A stretch of DNA of 64,000 nt from Gammaproteobacteria bacterium. Lineage in GTDB: Bacteria; Pseudomonadota; Gammaproteobacteria; Competibacterales; Competibacteraceae. Below are positions 16,821 through 25,908 of this stretch, in pieces. The notes beneath the pieces were generated by a model. The model did no database searches, was not told where the DNA came from, and saw nothing but the letters and a program-made list of their open reading frames with translations. Position 1 is the first letter of the stretch. Each line of letters begins with the position of its first letter. The position numbers and the translations under genes are program-made. The DNA is taken from contig JACKNC010000001.1 in the NCBI GenBank assembly GCA_024235095.1, positions 434,001 to 498,000 of the forward strand, written 5' to 3'.

Positions 16821-18574
16821 TATTGGACTTTCCTGAATTGTCCAAAGTTCCGCAATGCTTCTGCGCGCTCTTCTCTGCTCAGAGGGCTAGGCATTCCACG
16901 TTGCAACAATGTTTCCAGCCACTGTTTCACCGGGTCGGCGCGCCGCCGCAAGTAATCCAGAATATCGACGAACTCTGTCTCAAATTGATATTCTTCTTCC
17001 GGAGTTTCGGCTTCCAGGCGCCATTGCGCCAACCGCTCCAGAATGGCACCCTCGCGTGTGTCGCGATAGCGTTCGAGTAAGGCAGCGGCAGTCAGCTCGG
17101 GATGGGCGCGCAGCGTAGCGGCCAATTCCGCTAATAATTTTATGCCAGGTTCCTGGCTATTGCGTAATACCGGGTCATCATCCAGCATTGCCTGTTGCGC
17201 CAGTTCCGGTCGATACAACAGCAGGGCAATGGCTTTGCGCAACGGCGTGCGAGCGAGCTGCGCATTATTGTTATCAGCCGGTTGCGGGGTCGGGGCGGGG
17301 GGACGCAATCGAGTGTTGACCAACTGTGCTTCCTGTTGCAAGCGCGCACTCATAAGATCACGAAAATGTCCCTCGGGCAGTTTTTCCAGGAGTGGCCGGG
17401 CCAGTTCGGCCAGACGAGCGCGCCCCGCCAGCGTGTCGGGATGGGCACGGGCGCGCAATTCGGTAAACAAATAATCCGCCAGTGGCGTCGCATTTTCCAA
17501 TCGGCGCTCAAAGTTCGTGGAGCCTTCCCGACGCACCAGGCTATCCGGATCCTCGCCCTCGGGTAGAAACAGGAAGCCAATCTGCCGGCCATCGCGCAGG
17601 AACGGCAACGCGACTTCCAGCGCCCGCCAGGCGGCCGTTCGTCCCGCCGGATCGCCGTCAAAACAGAACACTAGATCGGCAACCACCCGGAACAAACGTT
17701 CGATATGCTCAGCGCTGGTGGCGGTGCCCAGGGTAGCGACGGCATAGGAGATATCATGTTGGGCAAGCGCCACCACATCCATATAGCCTTCGACCACAAC
17801 CAATCGTTGCAAGCGCTGGGTGCGGGTGCGCGCTTCATGGAGGCCGTATAATTCCAATCGCTTGTGAAATAGCGGCGTCTCTGGCGAATTGAGATACTTC
17901 GGGTTAACGTCGGCGTCCAGCGTTCGACCACCGAAGGCGATGGTTCGGCCTCGTGGGTTGCGGATCGGGAAGATAATTCGGTCCCGAAACCGATCACGCA
18001 GACGATTTCGTTCGTCGCGGCTGGCCAAGCCGGCGCTCATGAGCTGTTCGGGCGTAGCGCCGGCCTGGCGCAGGATCTGACTCAAGGCGTCCCAGCCTGG
18101 CGGCGCGTAGCCAATGCCGAACACGCCAGCGATCTGGCCGGTCAGACCGCGTTGGCGCAGATAGTCCACTGCGCGCTGGCGGGTCGGATGTTCTCGCAGC
18201 TGTTGGCGGAAATAGCGGTCAGCCTGGGCCAGCCATTCCAGCAGGGCGCGGGATGAGTCGCTCTCGCCACCACCGCTTTTCGGCATTTCCAGACCCGCCA
18301 GTCGGGCCAGTTCTTCAACGGCGTCCAGAAATTCCAGTCGTTCATAGGCCATCAAAAAACCGATGGCGTTTCCGTGAGCGCCGCAACCAAAGCAGTGATA
18401 GAATTGCTTGCGCGGACTGACCGAGAATGAGGGCGTTTTTTCGGCATGAAACGGACAGCAGGCCATAAAATCATGGCCGGCGCGACGCAACGGCGTTCGG
18501 GTGTTGATCACCTCGACCAGGTCCACTCGGCTGAGCACCTGATCGAGAAATTCCTGGGGAATACGGCCAGCCAT
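16820..18574 (-). CDS. dnaG: DNA primase
   Basis: A 584-residue primase. The N-terminal CHC2 zinc ribbon has Cys40, His43, Cys61 and Cys64 (CCPFHAEKTPSF and HCFGCGAHGNA). The TOPRIM catalytic core shows VVEGYMDVVAL and FCFDGDPAGRTAA, whose acidic residues bind Mg2+. The C-terminal segment with VDILDYLRRR is the DnaB-interacting domain. It makes the RNA primers for replication. It is the third gene of the rpsU-yqeY-dnaG-rpoD operon, 77 bp downstream of yqeY. Length and domain order are normal. Confidence 0.98.
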   Translation of the reverse strand: MAGRIPQEFLDQVLSRVDLVEVINTRTPLRRAGHDFMACCPFHAEKTPSFSVSPRKQFYHCFGCGAHGNAIGFLMAYERLEFLDAVEELARLAGLEMPKSGGGESDSSRALLEWLAQADRYFRQQLREHPTRQRAVDYLRQRGLTGQIAGVFGIGYAPPGWDALSQILRQAGATPEQLMSAGLASRDERNRLRDRFRDRIIFPIRNPRGRTIAFGGRTLDADVNPKYLNSPETPLFHKRLELYGLHEARTRTQRLQRLVVVEGYMDVVALAQHDISYAVATLGTATSAEHIERLFRVVADLVFCFDGDPAGRTAAWRALEVALPFLRDGRQIGFLFLPEGEDPDSLVRREGSTNFERRLENATPLADYLFTELRARAHPDTLAGRARLAELARPLLEKLPEGHFRDLMSARLQQEAQLVNTRLRPPAPTPQPADNNNAQLARTPLRKAIALLLYRPELAQQAMLDDDPVLRNSQEPGIKLLAELAATLRAHPELTAAALLERYRDTREGAILERLAQWRLEAETPEEEYQFETEFVDILDYLRRRADPVKQWLETLLQRGMPSPLSREERAEALRNFGQFRKVQ

Positions 18575-18651
18575 AACCCCAAAGCCTAGTCGAAAAACGT
18601 CGGTCCGCCAGTCAATGGAGACAAGATGCGTGATCGTTGAAAGATGCAGAT

Positions 18652-19098
18652 TCAGCCGCCGAAGCGGGCTTTAACCCGGGCGCTGACCGTACCTATGTCG
18701 ACCTGGCCCTGCGCTTGATCCTTGATGACGGCCATGACCTTGCCCATGTCGCGCATGGATTGGGCGCCGGTTACCGCGATTGCATGAGCAATCAGCGTTT
18801 CCATCTCGGCTTCGCTCAGCGGGGCAGGCAGATAAGCCTGAATTAGATCGATTTCGAACGCTTCCTGACTGGCCAAGTCTGCGCGACCGGCGTTTTGATA
18901 CTGCGTCAGGGATTCCCGGCGCTGCTTGATCATTTTCTCCAGCACAGCCAGGGTTTGCACATCGCTCAGTTCAATGCGCTCGTCCACCTCACGTTGCTTG
19001 ATAGCGGCCAGAATCAGGCGGATAACGCCCAGGCGATTTTTATCCTTGGCGCGCATGGCGGTTTTCATGTCATCCTGAATACGGTCTTTGAGGGACAT
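18652..19098 (-). CDS. yqeY: GatB/YqeY domain protein
   Basis: A 148-residue protein from ATG 19098 (MSLKDRIQDDMKTAMRAKDK); an in-frame ATG 60 bp upstream would add a non-conserved leader and is rejected. The segment MRAKDKNRLGVIRLILAAIK and the C-terminal block AQSMRDMGKVMAVIK are the family hallmarks. This is the stand-alone version of the tRNA-binding helical domain of GatB amidotransferase. Its cellular role is not settled; amidotransferase-related or tRNA-dependent functions are proposed. Placement between rpsU and dnaG is common in gamma- and betaproteobacteria. Confidence 0.93.
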   Translation of the reverse strand: MSLKDRIQDDMKTAMRAKDKNRLGVIRLILAAIKQREVDERIELSDVQTLAVLEKMIKQRRESLTQYQNAGRADLASQEAFEIDLIQAYLPAPLSEAEMETLIAHAIAVTGAQSMRDMGKVMAVIKDQAQGQVDIGTVSARVKARFGG

Positions 19099-19154
19099 GC
19101 GGACAGACTCGCGATGTGCTTGGAATAGCGGGGGGAGAGGTAAGGCGGCCAAAC

Positions 19155-19370
19155 TCAATAGAGGCGGGTGCGGCGGGCGACTTCCCGGGAAAGTTTCTTC
19201 AAATGACGCTTGACGGCGGCGGCCCGCTTGCGCTTGCGTTCCTGGGTGGGCTTCTCGTAAAACTCCCGGCGGCGGACTTCGGAGAGAACGCCAGCTTTTT
19301 CACAGGAACGCTTGAAACGGCGCAATGCAATGTCAAACGGCTCATTTTCCTTAATTTTCACGGCAGGCAT
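19155..19370 (-). CDS. rpsU: 30S ribosomal protein S21
   Basis: A 71-residue, very basic protein starting MPAVKIKENEPFDIALRRFK and ending RHLKKLSREVARRTRLY, a nearly canonical S21 of standard length. S21 binds near the anti-Shine-Dalgarno end of 16S rRNA and helps initiation. It is the first gene of the macromolecular-synthesis operon. A good sigma70 promoter lies about 65 bp upstream. Confidence 0.98.
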   Translation of the reverse strand: MPAVKIKENEPFDIALRRFKRSCEKAGVLSEVRRREFYEKPTQERKRKRAAAVKRHLKKLSREVARRTRLY

Positions 19371-19435
19371 TAAGACGTCACCTCATTCATTTAGAGTCTG
19401 GATCAGGGAAAAAGTGGATTATCAGAAAACATTGT

Positions 19436-19464
19436 ATTGTAATCATACCCTCTACTAAATGCAA
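19436..19464 (-). promoter_or_regulatory. Sigma70 promoter for rpsU-yqeY-dnaG-rpoD
   Basis: On the minus strand TTGCAT (19464-19459) is followed, after exactly 17 bp, by TACAAT (19441-19436). This is a close match to -35/-10 consensus with optimal spacing. Transcription would start near 19429, giving a leader of about 60 nt before the rpsU ATG. It lies in the short divergent gap with tsaD. Confidence 0.55.
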
Positions 19465-19477
19465 AACAGAAAGCCGT

Positions 19478-20494
19478 ATGTTGATACTAGGTCTTGAAAC
19501 ATCCTGTGATGAAACCGGCGTGGCGCTCTATGACAGCGAACGCGGGTTGCTGGCTCACGCCCTGCACAGTCAGGTCAAACTGCATGCGGAATATGGCGGA
19601 GTCGTGCCGGAGCTGGCCTCGCGCGATCATGTCCGCAAGACGTTGCCATTGTTGCGGGAAATCTTCCGGCAAGCGCGCATCGAACCACGCGATGTCGAAG
19701 GCGTGGCCTACACTCGCGGGCCGGGCTTGATCGGCGCATTGTTGGTAGGCGCAGCGATCGGGCGCAGTCTGGCCTGGGCTTGGGGCGTTCCGGCGATTGG
19801 CGTTCACCATATGGAAGGTCATTTATTGGCACCAATGTTGGAAGCCGAGCCGCCGGAATTTCCTTTTGTGGCGCTCCTGGTGTCTGGTGGACACAGCTTG
19901 CTGGTGCGTGTGGAGAGCGTGGGCGGTTACCGAATTCTAGGCGAGTCCATTGACGATGCGGCAGGCGAGGCGTTTGATAAAACCGCCAAGCTGTTAGGAT
20001 TGCCGTATCCGGGTGGGCCAGCCTTGGCCAAGCTGGCTCAGGAAGGCGTTCCGGGGCGTTTCAAATTCCCGCGACCGATGACCGACCGTCCAGGTTGCGA
20101 TTTCAGCTTCAGCGGGTTGAAAACCGCCGCCATTAATACTTGGCGTAAGCTGGAGCCGACGCCGCAGAATCGGGCCGATGTAGCCCGCGCGTTCGAGGAG
20201 GCCGTGGTGGAAACCATGGTCATCAAATGCCGGCGGGCGTTGGAGGAAACCGGATTGCAGCGATTAGTCGTGGCGGGCGGGGTCGGCGCGAATCAGCGGT
20301 TGCGGGCGCGGTTGTTGGAATTGGCGGAGGAGCGGAGCGGTCAGGTCTACTATCCCCGCCTGGAATTCTGCACCGATAATGGCGCAATGATCGCCTATGC
20401 GGGCTGGCGGCGGCTGGCGGCGGGCCAGGCGGCGGATACCGCGATTGACGTGCTACCGCGCTGGCCGCTGGATCATCTGTCAGCGGTGGATTGA
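19478..20494 (+). CDS. tsaD: tRNA N6-threonylcarbamoyladenosine transferase subunit TsaD
   Basis: A 338-residue protein with the ASKHA fold of the Kae1/TsaD family. The start LILGLETSCDETGVALYD, the metal-binding motif GVHHMEGH (His111, His115), LLVSGGHSLLV, and the C-terminal VVAGGVGANQRLRARL with FCTDNGAMIAYAG are all present. It transfers the threonylcarbamoyl group to A37 of ANN-decoding tRNAs together with TsaB and TsaE (not in this window). It is divergent from rpsU, as in most gammaproteobacteria, and convergent with nadA. Confidence 0.97.
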   Translation: MLILGLETSCDETGVALYDSERGLLAHALHSQVKLHAEYGGVVPELASRDHVRKTLPLLREIFRQARIEPRDVEGVAYTRGPGLIGALLVGAAIGRSLAWAWGVPAIGVHHMEGHLLAPMLEAEPPEFPFVALLVSGGHSLLVRVESVGGYRILGESIDDAAGEAFDKTAKLLGLPYPGGPALAKLAQEGVPGRFKFPRPMTDRPGCDFSFSGLKTAAINTWRKLEPTPQNRADVARAFEEAVVETMVIKCRRALEETGLQRLVVAGGVGANQRLRARLLELAEERSGQVYYPRLEFCTDNGAMIAYAGWRRLAAGQAADTAIDVLPRWPLDHLSAVD

Positions 20495-20516
20495 AGTCGA
20501 TCTTCAACCTCACTCT

Positions 20517-21599
20517 TCAGGCATCGCTATTCCCCAACACGACCTGCCGCCGTTGCCTGGCAAAGTCCAGCAGGCGGCGAATCGGCAAGGCCGCGCGTTC
20601 GCGGATGGCTTCATCGATGTAAATCTCATTGTCGCCGGTCTCCAGCACGCGCGCCAGATTGCGCAAGCCATTCATCGCCATCCACGGACAGTGCGCGCAA
20701 CTGACGCAGGTCGCGCTCTTCCCCATGATCGGCGCCTCCAGCAGGGTTTTGTCAGGAGCGGCCAGCTTCATTTTGTGGAACAAGCCGTTGTCGGTCGCTA
20801 CGATGAATTTTTTCGCGGGCAATTCCTGCACCGCCTTAACCAACGCGGTCGTTGATCCCACTAGGTCGGCTTGCGCGATCACGTCCAGCGGCGACTCTGG
20901 ATGCACCAGCACCTGGGCATCGGGATGCTCGGCGCGCAATTGACGCAGACCGTCGGCCTTGAAGGCTTCATGGACGACGCAAGCTCCGTTCCAGAGCAGC
21001 ATATCGATGCCGGTTTGCTGTTGCACATAAGCGCCCAGATGCCGATCAGGCGCCCAGATCAGTTTCTCGCCTTTCTCCGCCAGATGCTTGATCAGCTCCA
21101 GGGCGATCCCGGAGGTCACGACCCAGTCAGAGCGGGCTTTCACGGCGGCGCTGGTGTTGGCGTAGACCACCACGGTCCGGTCGGGGTACTGGTCGCAAAA
21201 GGTGGAAAACTCATCAGCGGGACAGCCCAGATCCAGGGAGCATTCAGCACGCAAGTCCGGCATCAGCACCCGTTTTTCGGGATTGAGAATCTTGGCGGTT
21301 TCGCCCATGAACCGCACCCCAGCAACAATCAGCGTACTGGATGGGCATTCTGTGCCGAAACGCGCCATATCCAGAGAATCCGAGACGTAGCCGCCGGTGG
21401 CATCGGCCAGTTCCTGCAATTCCGGGGAGGTGTAGTAGTGGGCGACCAGCGTGGCGTCGCGCTCTTTCAACAAGCGCTGGATTCGGTCAACCAGGTCAGC
21501 CTTCTCGGTGGCGTCCAGAGTTTCGATCACGGTCAACGGCACCTGGGCCGGCGTCAGACGGTGGTCTTCGATAGCAATTGCAGGGGTAAAGGCGCTCAT
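20517..21599 (-). CDS. nadA: Quinolinate synthase A
   Basis: A 360-residue protein from ATG 21599 (MSAFTPAIAIEDHRL). The longer frame to 21713 adds 38 residues without family similarity. NadA condenses iminoaspartate and dihydroxyacetone phosphate to quinolinate using a [4Fe-4S] cluster in de novo NAD synthesis. The likely ligands are Cys in LLWNGACVVHEAF, in the ECSLDLGCPADEF segment and in ATCVSCAHCPWMAMN. VAHYYTSPELQELAD and GVRFMGETAKILNP are conserved substrate-site segments. It stands alone, convergent with tsaD. No nadB or nadC is in the window. Confidence 0.96.
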   Translation of the reverse strand: MSAFTPAIAIEDHRLTPAQVPLTVIETLDATEKADLVDRIQRLLKERDATLVAHYYTSPELQELADATGGYVSDSLDMARFGTECPSSTLIVAGVRFMGETAKILNPEKRVLMPDLRAECSLDLGCPADEFSTFCDQYPDRTVVVYANTSAAVKARSDWVVTSGIALELIKHLAEKGEKLIWAPDRHLGAYVQQQTGIDMLLWNGACVVHEAFKADGLRQLRAEHPDAQVLVHPESPLDVIAQADLVGSTTALVKAVQELPAKKFIVATDNGLFHKMKLAAPDKTLLEAPIMGKSATCVSCAHCPWMAMNGLRNLARVLETGDNEIYIDEAIRERAALPIRRLLDFARQRRQVVLGNSDA

Positions 21600-21907
21600 A
21601 TCAATACTCCGGCGACGGTGTTTGGCGCATCGCTCAATTATTTTGGAATAGCAAGGGATTCCAGTTTGCTTGCACAGGCAAGATACCAGTTTTATAAATT
21701 TGGTCAGCCCCATTTCGAGTTAGTTTCATTTTGACACTATCAAGGAGAAATGGCGAATTTTTTACCGGCTGATGAAACTGGAGCATTGCTGGCGGTTGCG
21801 TGGGGCGTTGCCGCTGGCGAATGATGACAATTCTTTTAACCTGTTCCAGCCGACCGGTGGTCAATTTCGGCTAGAATGCTCGCTTTTACTCAAATCACCC
21901 GGAGTCA
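21600..21907. other. 308-bp gap between nadA and the lipase-like gene
   Basis: This gap lies between divergent genes and should hold both promoters, but I see no convincing -35/-10 pair. A minus-strand TATAAA lies at about 21691-21696. The stretch 21650-21692 (translating to TGILPVQANWNP in one frame) resembles a degraded dispersed repeat. A 24-codon plus-strand frame at 21750 (MANFLPADETGALL) follows AAGGAG but looks like chance. Confidence 0.4.
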
Positions 21908-22552
21908 ATGATGGCGGCCCAGCGCGAAACGGTAGTACTGGTGCATGGTTTGTATGTCCATGGTCTATGGATGCGCCTGTTGGAGTACTGGCTGGAGGAA
22001 TCCGGCTATCACACCGTGAATTTTTCCTATCCGAGCATGACCCGTTCGCCGGCGGAAAACGCCGAAGATCTGCATCGATTATTGGAACGGTTGGAGTCGT
22101 CTACTGTGCATTTCCTGGCCCACAGCATGGGTGGCCTGGTCGTGCGCTATCTCTTCCATCACTATCCTAAGCAACGACCAGGGCGTATCGTCACGCTGGG
22201 TACTCCGCATCAGGGGAGCTATGCAGCGCAGATCATGCACTACAGCGGTCTGGGCTTCTTCGTAGGACGGGCGTTGGAAGAGGGATTGCTGGGCGGCGCG
22301 CCAGCCTGGAGCGCGCCGAATCTACTGGGTTCGGTTGCGGGTACGCTGAACATCGGTGTTGGCCTGTTGTTTCCAGCCATGCCGGCCCCGGCCGACGGTA
22401 TGATTGCGGTGGTTGAAACACAGTTCCCCGGCATGGCCGACCACATTTGTTTGCCCGTCTCGCACATGCAAATGCTGGTCGACCCGTCCACGATTACCCA
22501 GTCCTGTGCGTTCTTCGCCACGGGCCGATTTCACCACCCGCGTCATGAGTAG
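21908..22552 (+). CDS. Alpha/beta-hydrolase, lipase-like
   Basis: A 214-residue protein. VLVHGLYVHGLWM near the N terminus is the oxyanion-hole strand. FLAHSMGGLVVRYLF carries the nucleophile elbow AHSMGG with Ser73, and RIVTLGTPHQGSYAAQIM is a typical lipase segment. A His in LPVSHMQMLVDP near residue 190 could complete the triad. There is no signal peptide, so it should be cytoplasmic, acting on an unknown ester. GGAG precedes the ATG at good distance. It lies 69 bp upstream of yebC and may be its operon leader or an independent gene. Confidence 0.85.
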   Translation: MMAAQRETVVLVHGLYVHGLWMRLLEYWLEESGYHTVNFSYPSMTRSPAENAEDLHRLLERLESSTVHFLAHSMGGLVVRYLFHHYPKQRPGRIVTLGTPHQGSYAAQIMHYSGLGFFVGRALEEGLLGGAPAWSAPNLLGSVAGTLNIGVGLLFPAMPAPADGMIAVVETQFPGMADHICLPVSHMQMLVDPSTITQSCAFFATGRFHHPRHE

Positions 22553-22621
22553 CCGCGCGGCAAAGTGCTAAACTGATGATATTGAACTGTATCGCAAAGC
22601 AGACCCGGCAAGAGGCTTCGT

Positions 22622-23365
22622 ATGGCTGGACATAGTAAATGGGCCAATATTCAACATCGGAAAAATACGCAGGACGCCAAACGCGGTAAGTTGTTCACGC
22701 GCTTGATTCGGGAGATCACTGTTGCGGCGCGCATGGGCGGCGGCGATCCAGGGGCGAATCCGCGTCTGCGCCTGGCAATGGATAAGGCGCTGACCGCCAA
22801 TATGCCCAGAGACACGATCGAGCGAGCGATCAAGCGCGGCGCAGGTTCCCTGGAAGGCGTGGAATACGAAGAAATTCGCTACGAGGGTTACGGCCCGGGC
22901 GGCGTAGCGGTGATGGTCGACGCTGTAACCGATAACCGCAATCGCACGGTGGCGGAGGTGCGTCACGCCTTCAGCAAATGCGGCGGCAATTTGGGCACCA
23001 GCGGCTCAGTCGCCTTTCAGTTCACCGAACAAGGTGTATTGAGCTACCCGGCGGACAGCGACGAGGACCGAATCATGGAAGTGGCTATCGAAGCCGGCGC
23101 CGACGATGTCGTCACGAACGATGACAGTTCGGTGGACGTATTGACCGAGCCAGCGGCTTTTCAGCAGGTGCGCGAGGCGATGGCTGCGGCGGGCCTGGAA
23201 CCGGAGAGCGCCGAGGTCACTCAACGCGCCAGCTCCAACACGATGCTGGGTTTGGAAGATGCGCAGAAAATGGTCAAGCTCCTGGATTTGCTGGAAGACC
23301 TGGACGATACCCAGAATGTCTATTCCAATGCTGATATTCCCGAGGATATTCTGGCGAACCTCTGA
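22622..23365 (+). CDS. yebC: YebC/PmpR-family protein
   Basis: A 247-residue protein with the diagnostic start MAGHSKWANIQHRKNTQDAK, then KRGAGSLEGVEYEEIRYEGY and the end segment LDDTQNVYSNADIPEDIL. The family was first described as a DNA-binding transcriptional regulator (PmpR); recent work also links YebC proteins to translation of polyproline motifs. It sits immediately before ruvC, the order seen in most gammaproteobacteria, and the three following genes overlap or nearly touch, so they form one operon. Confidence 0.96.
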   Translation: MAGHSKWANIQHRKNTQDAKRGKLFTRLIREITVAARMGGGDPGANPRLRLAMDKALTANMPRDTIERAIKRGAGSLEGVEYEEIRYEGYGPGGVAVMVDAVTDNRNRTVAEVRHAFSKCGGNLGTSGSVAFQFTEQGVLSYPADSDEDRIMEVAIEAGADDVVTNDDSSVDVLTEPAAFQQVREAMAAAGLEPESAEVTQRASSNTMLGLEDAQKMVKLLDLLEDLDDTQNVYSNADIPEDILANL

Positions 23366-23367
23366 GC

Positions 23368-23895
23368 GTGACGATCATACGGCTGATGGGTATCGATCCG
23401 GGTTCGCGCATCACCGGTTATGGCGTTATCGACATGGAGGGGTCGCAGGGACGCTATGTCGCCAGCGGTTGCATTCAAACGGCCAGCGATCGCCCCTTGC
23501 CGGAGCGCTTGAAAACCATTTTTGAAGGCGTGACCGAGGTGATTCACGAGTATCAACCGGCTGAAGTAGCTGCCGAACAGGTGTTTATGCATCGCAATCC
23601 TGATTCGGCGTTAAAGCTCGGTCAAGCCCGGGGCGCGGCCCTGTGCGCAGTCGTGATGGCGGGATTGTCGGTCAGCGAATATGCGGCGCGCGCGATTAAA
23701 CAGGCGGTGGTCGGCGGCGGCGCGGCGGATAAAACGCAGGTGCAGCGTATGGTCGCCCGGTTATTAAACCTGCCGCAATCGCCTCAGGCTGACGCCGCCG
23801 ATGCGCTGGCCGTAGCGATCTGTCATGGGCACACCCGGCAGACTCTGAACCGGCTGGGCGCTATCGCTGGGCTGACCCGGAGGCGTCGGCGGTGA
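23368..23895 (+). CDS. ruvC: Holliday junction resolvase RuvC
   Basis: A 175-residue endonuclease starting at GTG, two bases after yebC. RLMGIDPGSRITGYG carries the first catalytic Asp (Asp10), VAAEQVFMHRNPDSALKLG the Glu, and the segment ADAADALAVAICHGH the last acidic residues. It cuts Holliday junctions symmetrically together with RuvAB. The end overlaps ruvA by 4 bp. Length is standard. Confidence 0.97.
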   Translation: MTIIRLMGIDPGSRITGYGVIDMEGSQGRYVASGCIQTASDRPLPERLKTIFEGVTEVIHEYQPAEVAAEQVFMHRNPDSALKLGQARGAALCAVVMAGLSVSEYAARAIKQAVVGGGAADKTQVQRMVARLLNLPQSPQADAADALAVAICHGHTRQTLNRLGAIAGLTRRRRR

Positions 23896-24500
23896 TTGGG
23901 CGTCTGCGCGGACTGCTGGCCTGGAAACAGCCGCCTTATTTAATGATCGATGCCCACGGGGTCGGTTATGAACTGGAGGCGTCGCTAATGACCTTCCAGA
24001 CCCTGCCGGAAGTCGGGGCGGAAGTGACGTTATTGACGCATCTAACCGTGCGCGAGGACGCCCATACCCTGTACGGCTTCGCCAACCTGGCAGAGCGGAG
24101 TCTGTTCCGCCACCTGATTCGCGTGACTGGGATTGGTCCGCGGCTGGCGCTGCTGATTCTATCCGGGATGAGCGTGGAACTGTTCGGGCGCTGCGTGCGC
24201 GAAGGCGACGCCACATCGTTGACCCGGCTACCGGGCGTGGGCAAGAAGACCGCCGAGCGGCTGATTATTGAAATGCGCGACCGGATCGGCGAACTAGGAG
24301 TGTATCCGGCTACTGTGGTTCTGCGCGGTGAACGAAACGTCGCAACCAAGGCCAATCCGGTCGATGACGCTATTAGCGCCCTGGTGGCGTTAGGGTACAA
24401 GTTGCCTGATGCGTCGCGCATGGTGCAGTCGCTGGAGACCGAAGGACTGACCAGCGAAGCGATCATCCGCCAGGCTTTGCAAGCCAGCGTGCGCCGGTAA
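23892..24500 (+). CDS. ruvA: Holliday junction DNA helicase subunit RuvA
   Basis: A 202-residue protein starting at the GTG that overlaps the ruvC stop (GTGA). The start MIGRLRGLLAWKQPPYLMID (first residue read from GTG), the helix-hairpin-helix segments FRHLIRVTGIGPRLALLIL and LTRLPGVGKKTAERLIIEM, and the C-terminal RuvB-contact domain (DDAISALVALGYKLPDA) are present. RuvA tetramers hold the junction and load RuvB rings. Confidence 0.97.
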   Translation: MIGRLRGLLAWKQPPYLMIDAHGVGYELEASLMTFQTLPEVGAEVTLLTHLTVREDAHTLYGFANLAERSLFRHLIRVTGIGPRLALLILSGMSVELFGRCVREGDATSLTRLPGVGKKTAERLIIEMRDRIGELGVYPATVVLRGERNVATKANPVDDAISALVALGYKLPDASRMVQSLETEGLTSEAIIRQALQASVRR

Positions 24501-24539
24501 GCTTTTTCAACCTTTAGCCTTAGCCTTTAGCCTTGGATC

Positions 24540-25583
24540 ATGAACGCGCCAGACCGTCTGATTACACCAGCCGCCAATAACGAGGATACCGTCATCGACC
24601 GGGCGGTGCGGCCTCGTCGCCTGGCGGAGTATATTGGCCAACAGGCTATGCGCGAGCAGATGGAGATTTTTATTCATGCTGCTCGCGCTCGGGGCGAAGC
24701 GCTTGACCATGTTCTCCTATTCGGGCCGCCAGGGCTGGGCAAAACTACGCTGGCGCACATCGTTGCCGCCGAAATGGGGGTTAACCTTCGGCAAACTTCA
24801 GGCCCAGTGCTGGAGCGACCCGGCGATCTAGCGGCGCTGCTGACCAATCTCGAACCACGCGACGTGCTGTTTATTGACGAGATTCATCGCCTCAGTCCCA
24901 TGATCGAGGAAATCCTGTATCCGGCAATGGAGGATTACCAAATCGACATTATGATTGGCGAAGGCCCGGCGGCGCGCTCGATTAAACTGGATGTGGCGCC
25001 TTTTACCCTGGTCGGCGCGACAACCCGCGCCGGGTTATTGACCTCGCCGTTGCGCGACCGGTTTGGGATTGTGCATCGTCTGGAATTTTATACCGCCGAG
25101 GAGTTGACCGAGATTGTCGCCCGGTCTGCGCGGATTCTCGGCATCGAGATTGACGTTCCGCCAGGTGCGGCGGAAATTGGCCGGCGTTCGCGTGGTACGC
25201 CGCGTATCGCTAATCGCCTGCTGCGTCGGGTGCGCGATTTCGCCGAGGTGCGGGCGGATGGCCAGATCACGGTTGATGTAGCACAGCGGGCGCTCGATTT
25301 GCTTAAAGTGGATGCCTGCGGTTTCGATGAAATGGACCGGCGCTTGTTGTGGTTGATGATCGACAAATTCAGCGGCGGCCCCGTGGGACTGGATACTTTG
25401 GCGGCGGCGATCAGCGAAGAACGGGGAACGATTGAGGACGTGTTGGAGCCCTACCTAATCCAGCAGGGCTTTCTAATGCGCACGCCGCGCGGACGGGTAG
25501 CAACCGCTCATGCCTATCGGCATTTCGGACTCATTCCCACGGCTTCGGCAACGGGCAGCGATTTGTTCAGCGCCGGTTCCTGA
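24540..25583 (+). CDS. ruvB: Holliday junction branch-migration ATPase RuvB
   Basis: A 347-residue AAA+ motor. Walker A is GPPGLGKT at 62-69, Walker B LFIDEIHRL, followed by the sensor region VGATTRAGLLTSPLRDRFG and the C-terminal winged helix (LIQQGFLMRTPRGRVAT). RuvB hexamers pump DNA through the RuvA-bound junction. The 39-bp gap after ruvA contains an imperfect direct repeat of CCTTTAGCCTTAG, and I see no terminator, so it is likely co-transcribed. The final residues (SATGSDLFSAGS) are non-conserved. Confidence 0.97.
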   Translation: MNAPDRLITPAANNEDTVIDRAVRPRRLAEYIGQQAMREQMEIFIHAARARGEALDHVLLFGPPGLGKTTLAHIVAAEMGVNLRQTSGPVLERPGDLAALLTNLEPRDVLFIDEIHRLSPMIEEILYPAMEDYQIDIMIGEGPAARSIKLDVAPFTLVGATTRAGLLTSPLRDRFGIVHRLEFYTAEELTEIVARSARILGIEIDVPPGAAEIGRRSRGTPRIANRLLRRVRDFAEVRADGQITVDVAQRALDLLKVDACGFDEMDRRLLWLMIDKFSGGPVGLDTLAAAISEERGTIEDVLEPYLIQQGFLMRTPRGRVATAHAYRHFGLIPTASATGSDLFSAGS

Positions 25584-25591
25584 ACCAGCGA

Positions 25592-25879
25592 TTAAGGTTT
25601 GGACGAAGACGGAGGCGGTATAGATTGGGCAGCGGGATTTGGAAGCGTTGATCGAGTTGATTTTGACATTTTTTCCAGGGCGATGTCATATTCATCTACC
25701 GTGAGCGTACCATCGTTATCGCTGTCGGCGGTATTGAAGTCCAGTCCTTCGACATCAGCGGCCTCGTCGGCGCTAATCAGGCCATCGCCATCGGTATCGG
25801 CTTCTTCGAAGGTTAGTGGCGCTGCAGCTATGACCGGCAGCATAATCAGCAACAAAATCGGTAAAATGAAAGCGCGCAT
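25592..25879 (-). CDS. Small exported EF-hand protein
   Basis: A 95-residue protein from ATG 25879 (MRAFILPILLLIMLPVIAAA), with a clear signal peptide cleaved after about residue 20. It has two canonical calcium-binding loops, DTDGDGLISADE (about residues 29-40) and DSDNDGTLTVDE (about 52-63), and a Ser/Pro-rich tail. It should bind Ca2+ in the periplasm. It occupies the place where ybgC is often found between ruvB and tolQ but on the opposite strand, convergent with ruvB (8-bp gap). An upstream in-frame ATG at 25996 is rejected because the signal peptide begins at 25879. Confidence 0.8.
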   Translation of the reverse strand: MRAFILPILLLIMLPVIAAAPLTFEEADTDGDGLISADEAADVEGLDFNTADSDNDGTLTVDEYDIALEKMSKSTRSTLPNPAAQSIPPPSSSKP

Positions 25880-25908
25880 AAGCGATTCTCCATGAAATAT
25901 TGTTTTTC

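Noticed and set aside
20871..21734. 287-codon plus-strand frame over nadA
   Set aside because: NadA cysteine motifs on the minus strand establish the real gene.
21750..21824. 24-codon frame with AAGGAG upstream (MANFLPADETGALL)
   Set aside because: Too short, no similarity, and the region reads like ordinary intergenic sequence.
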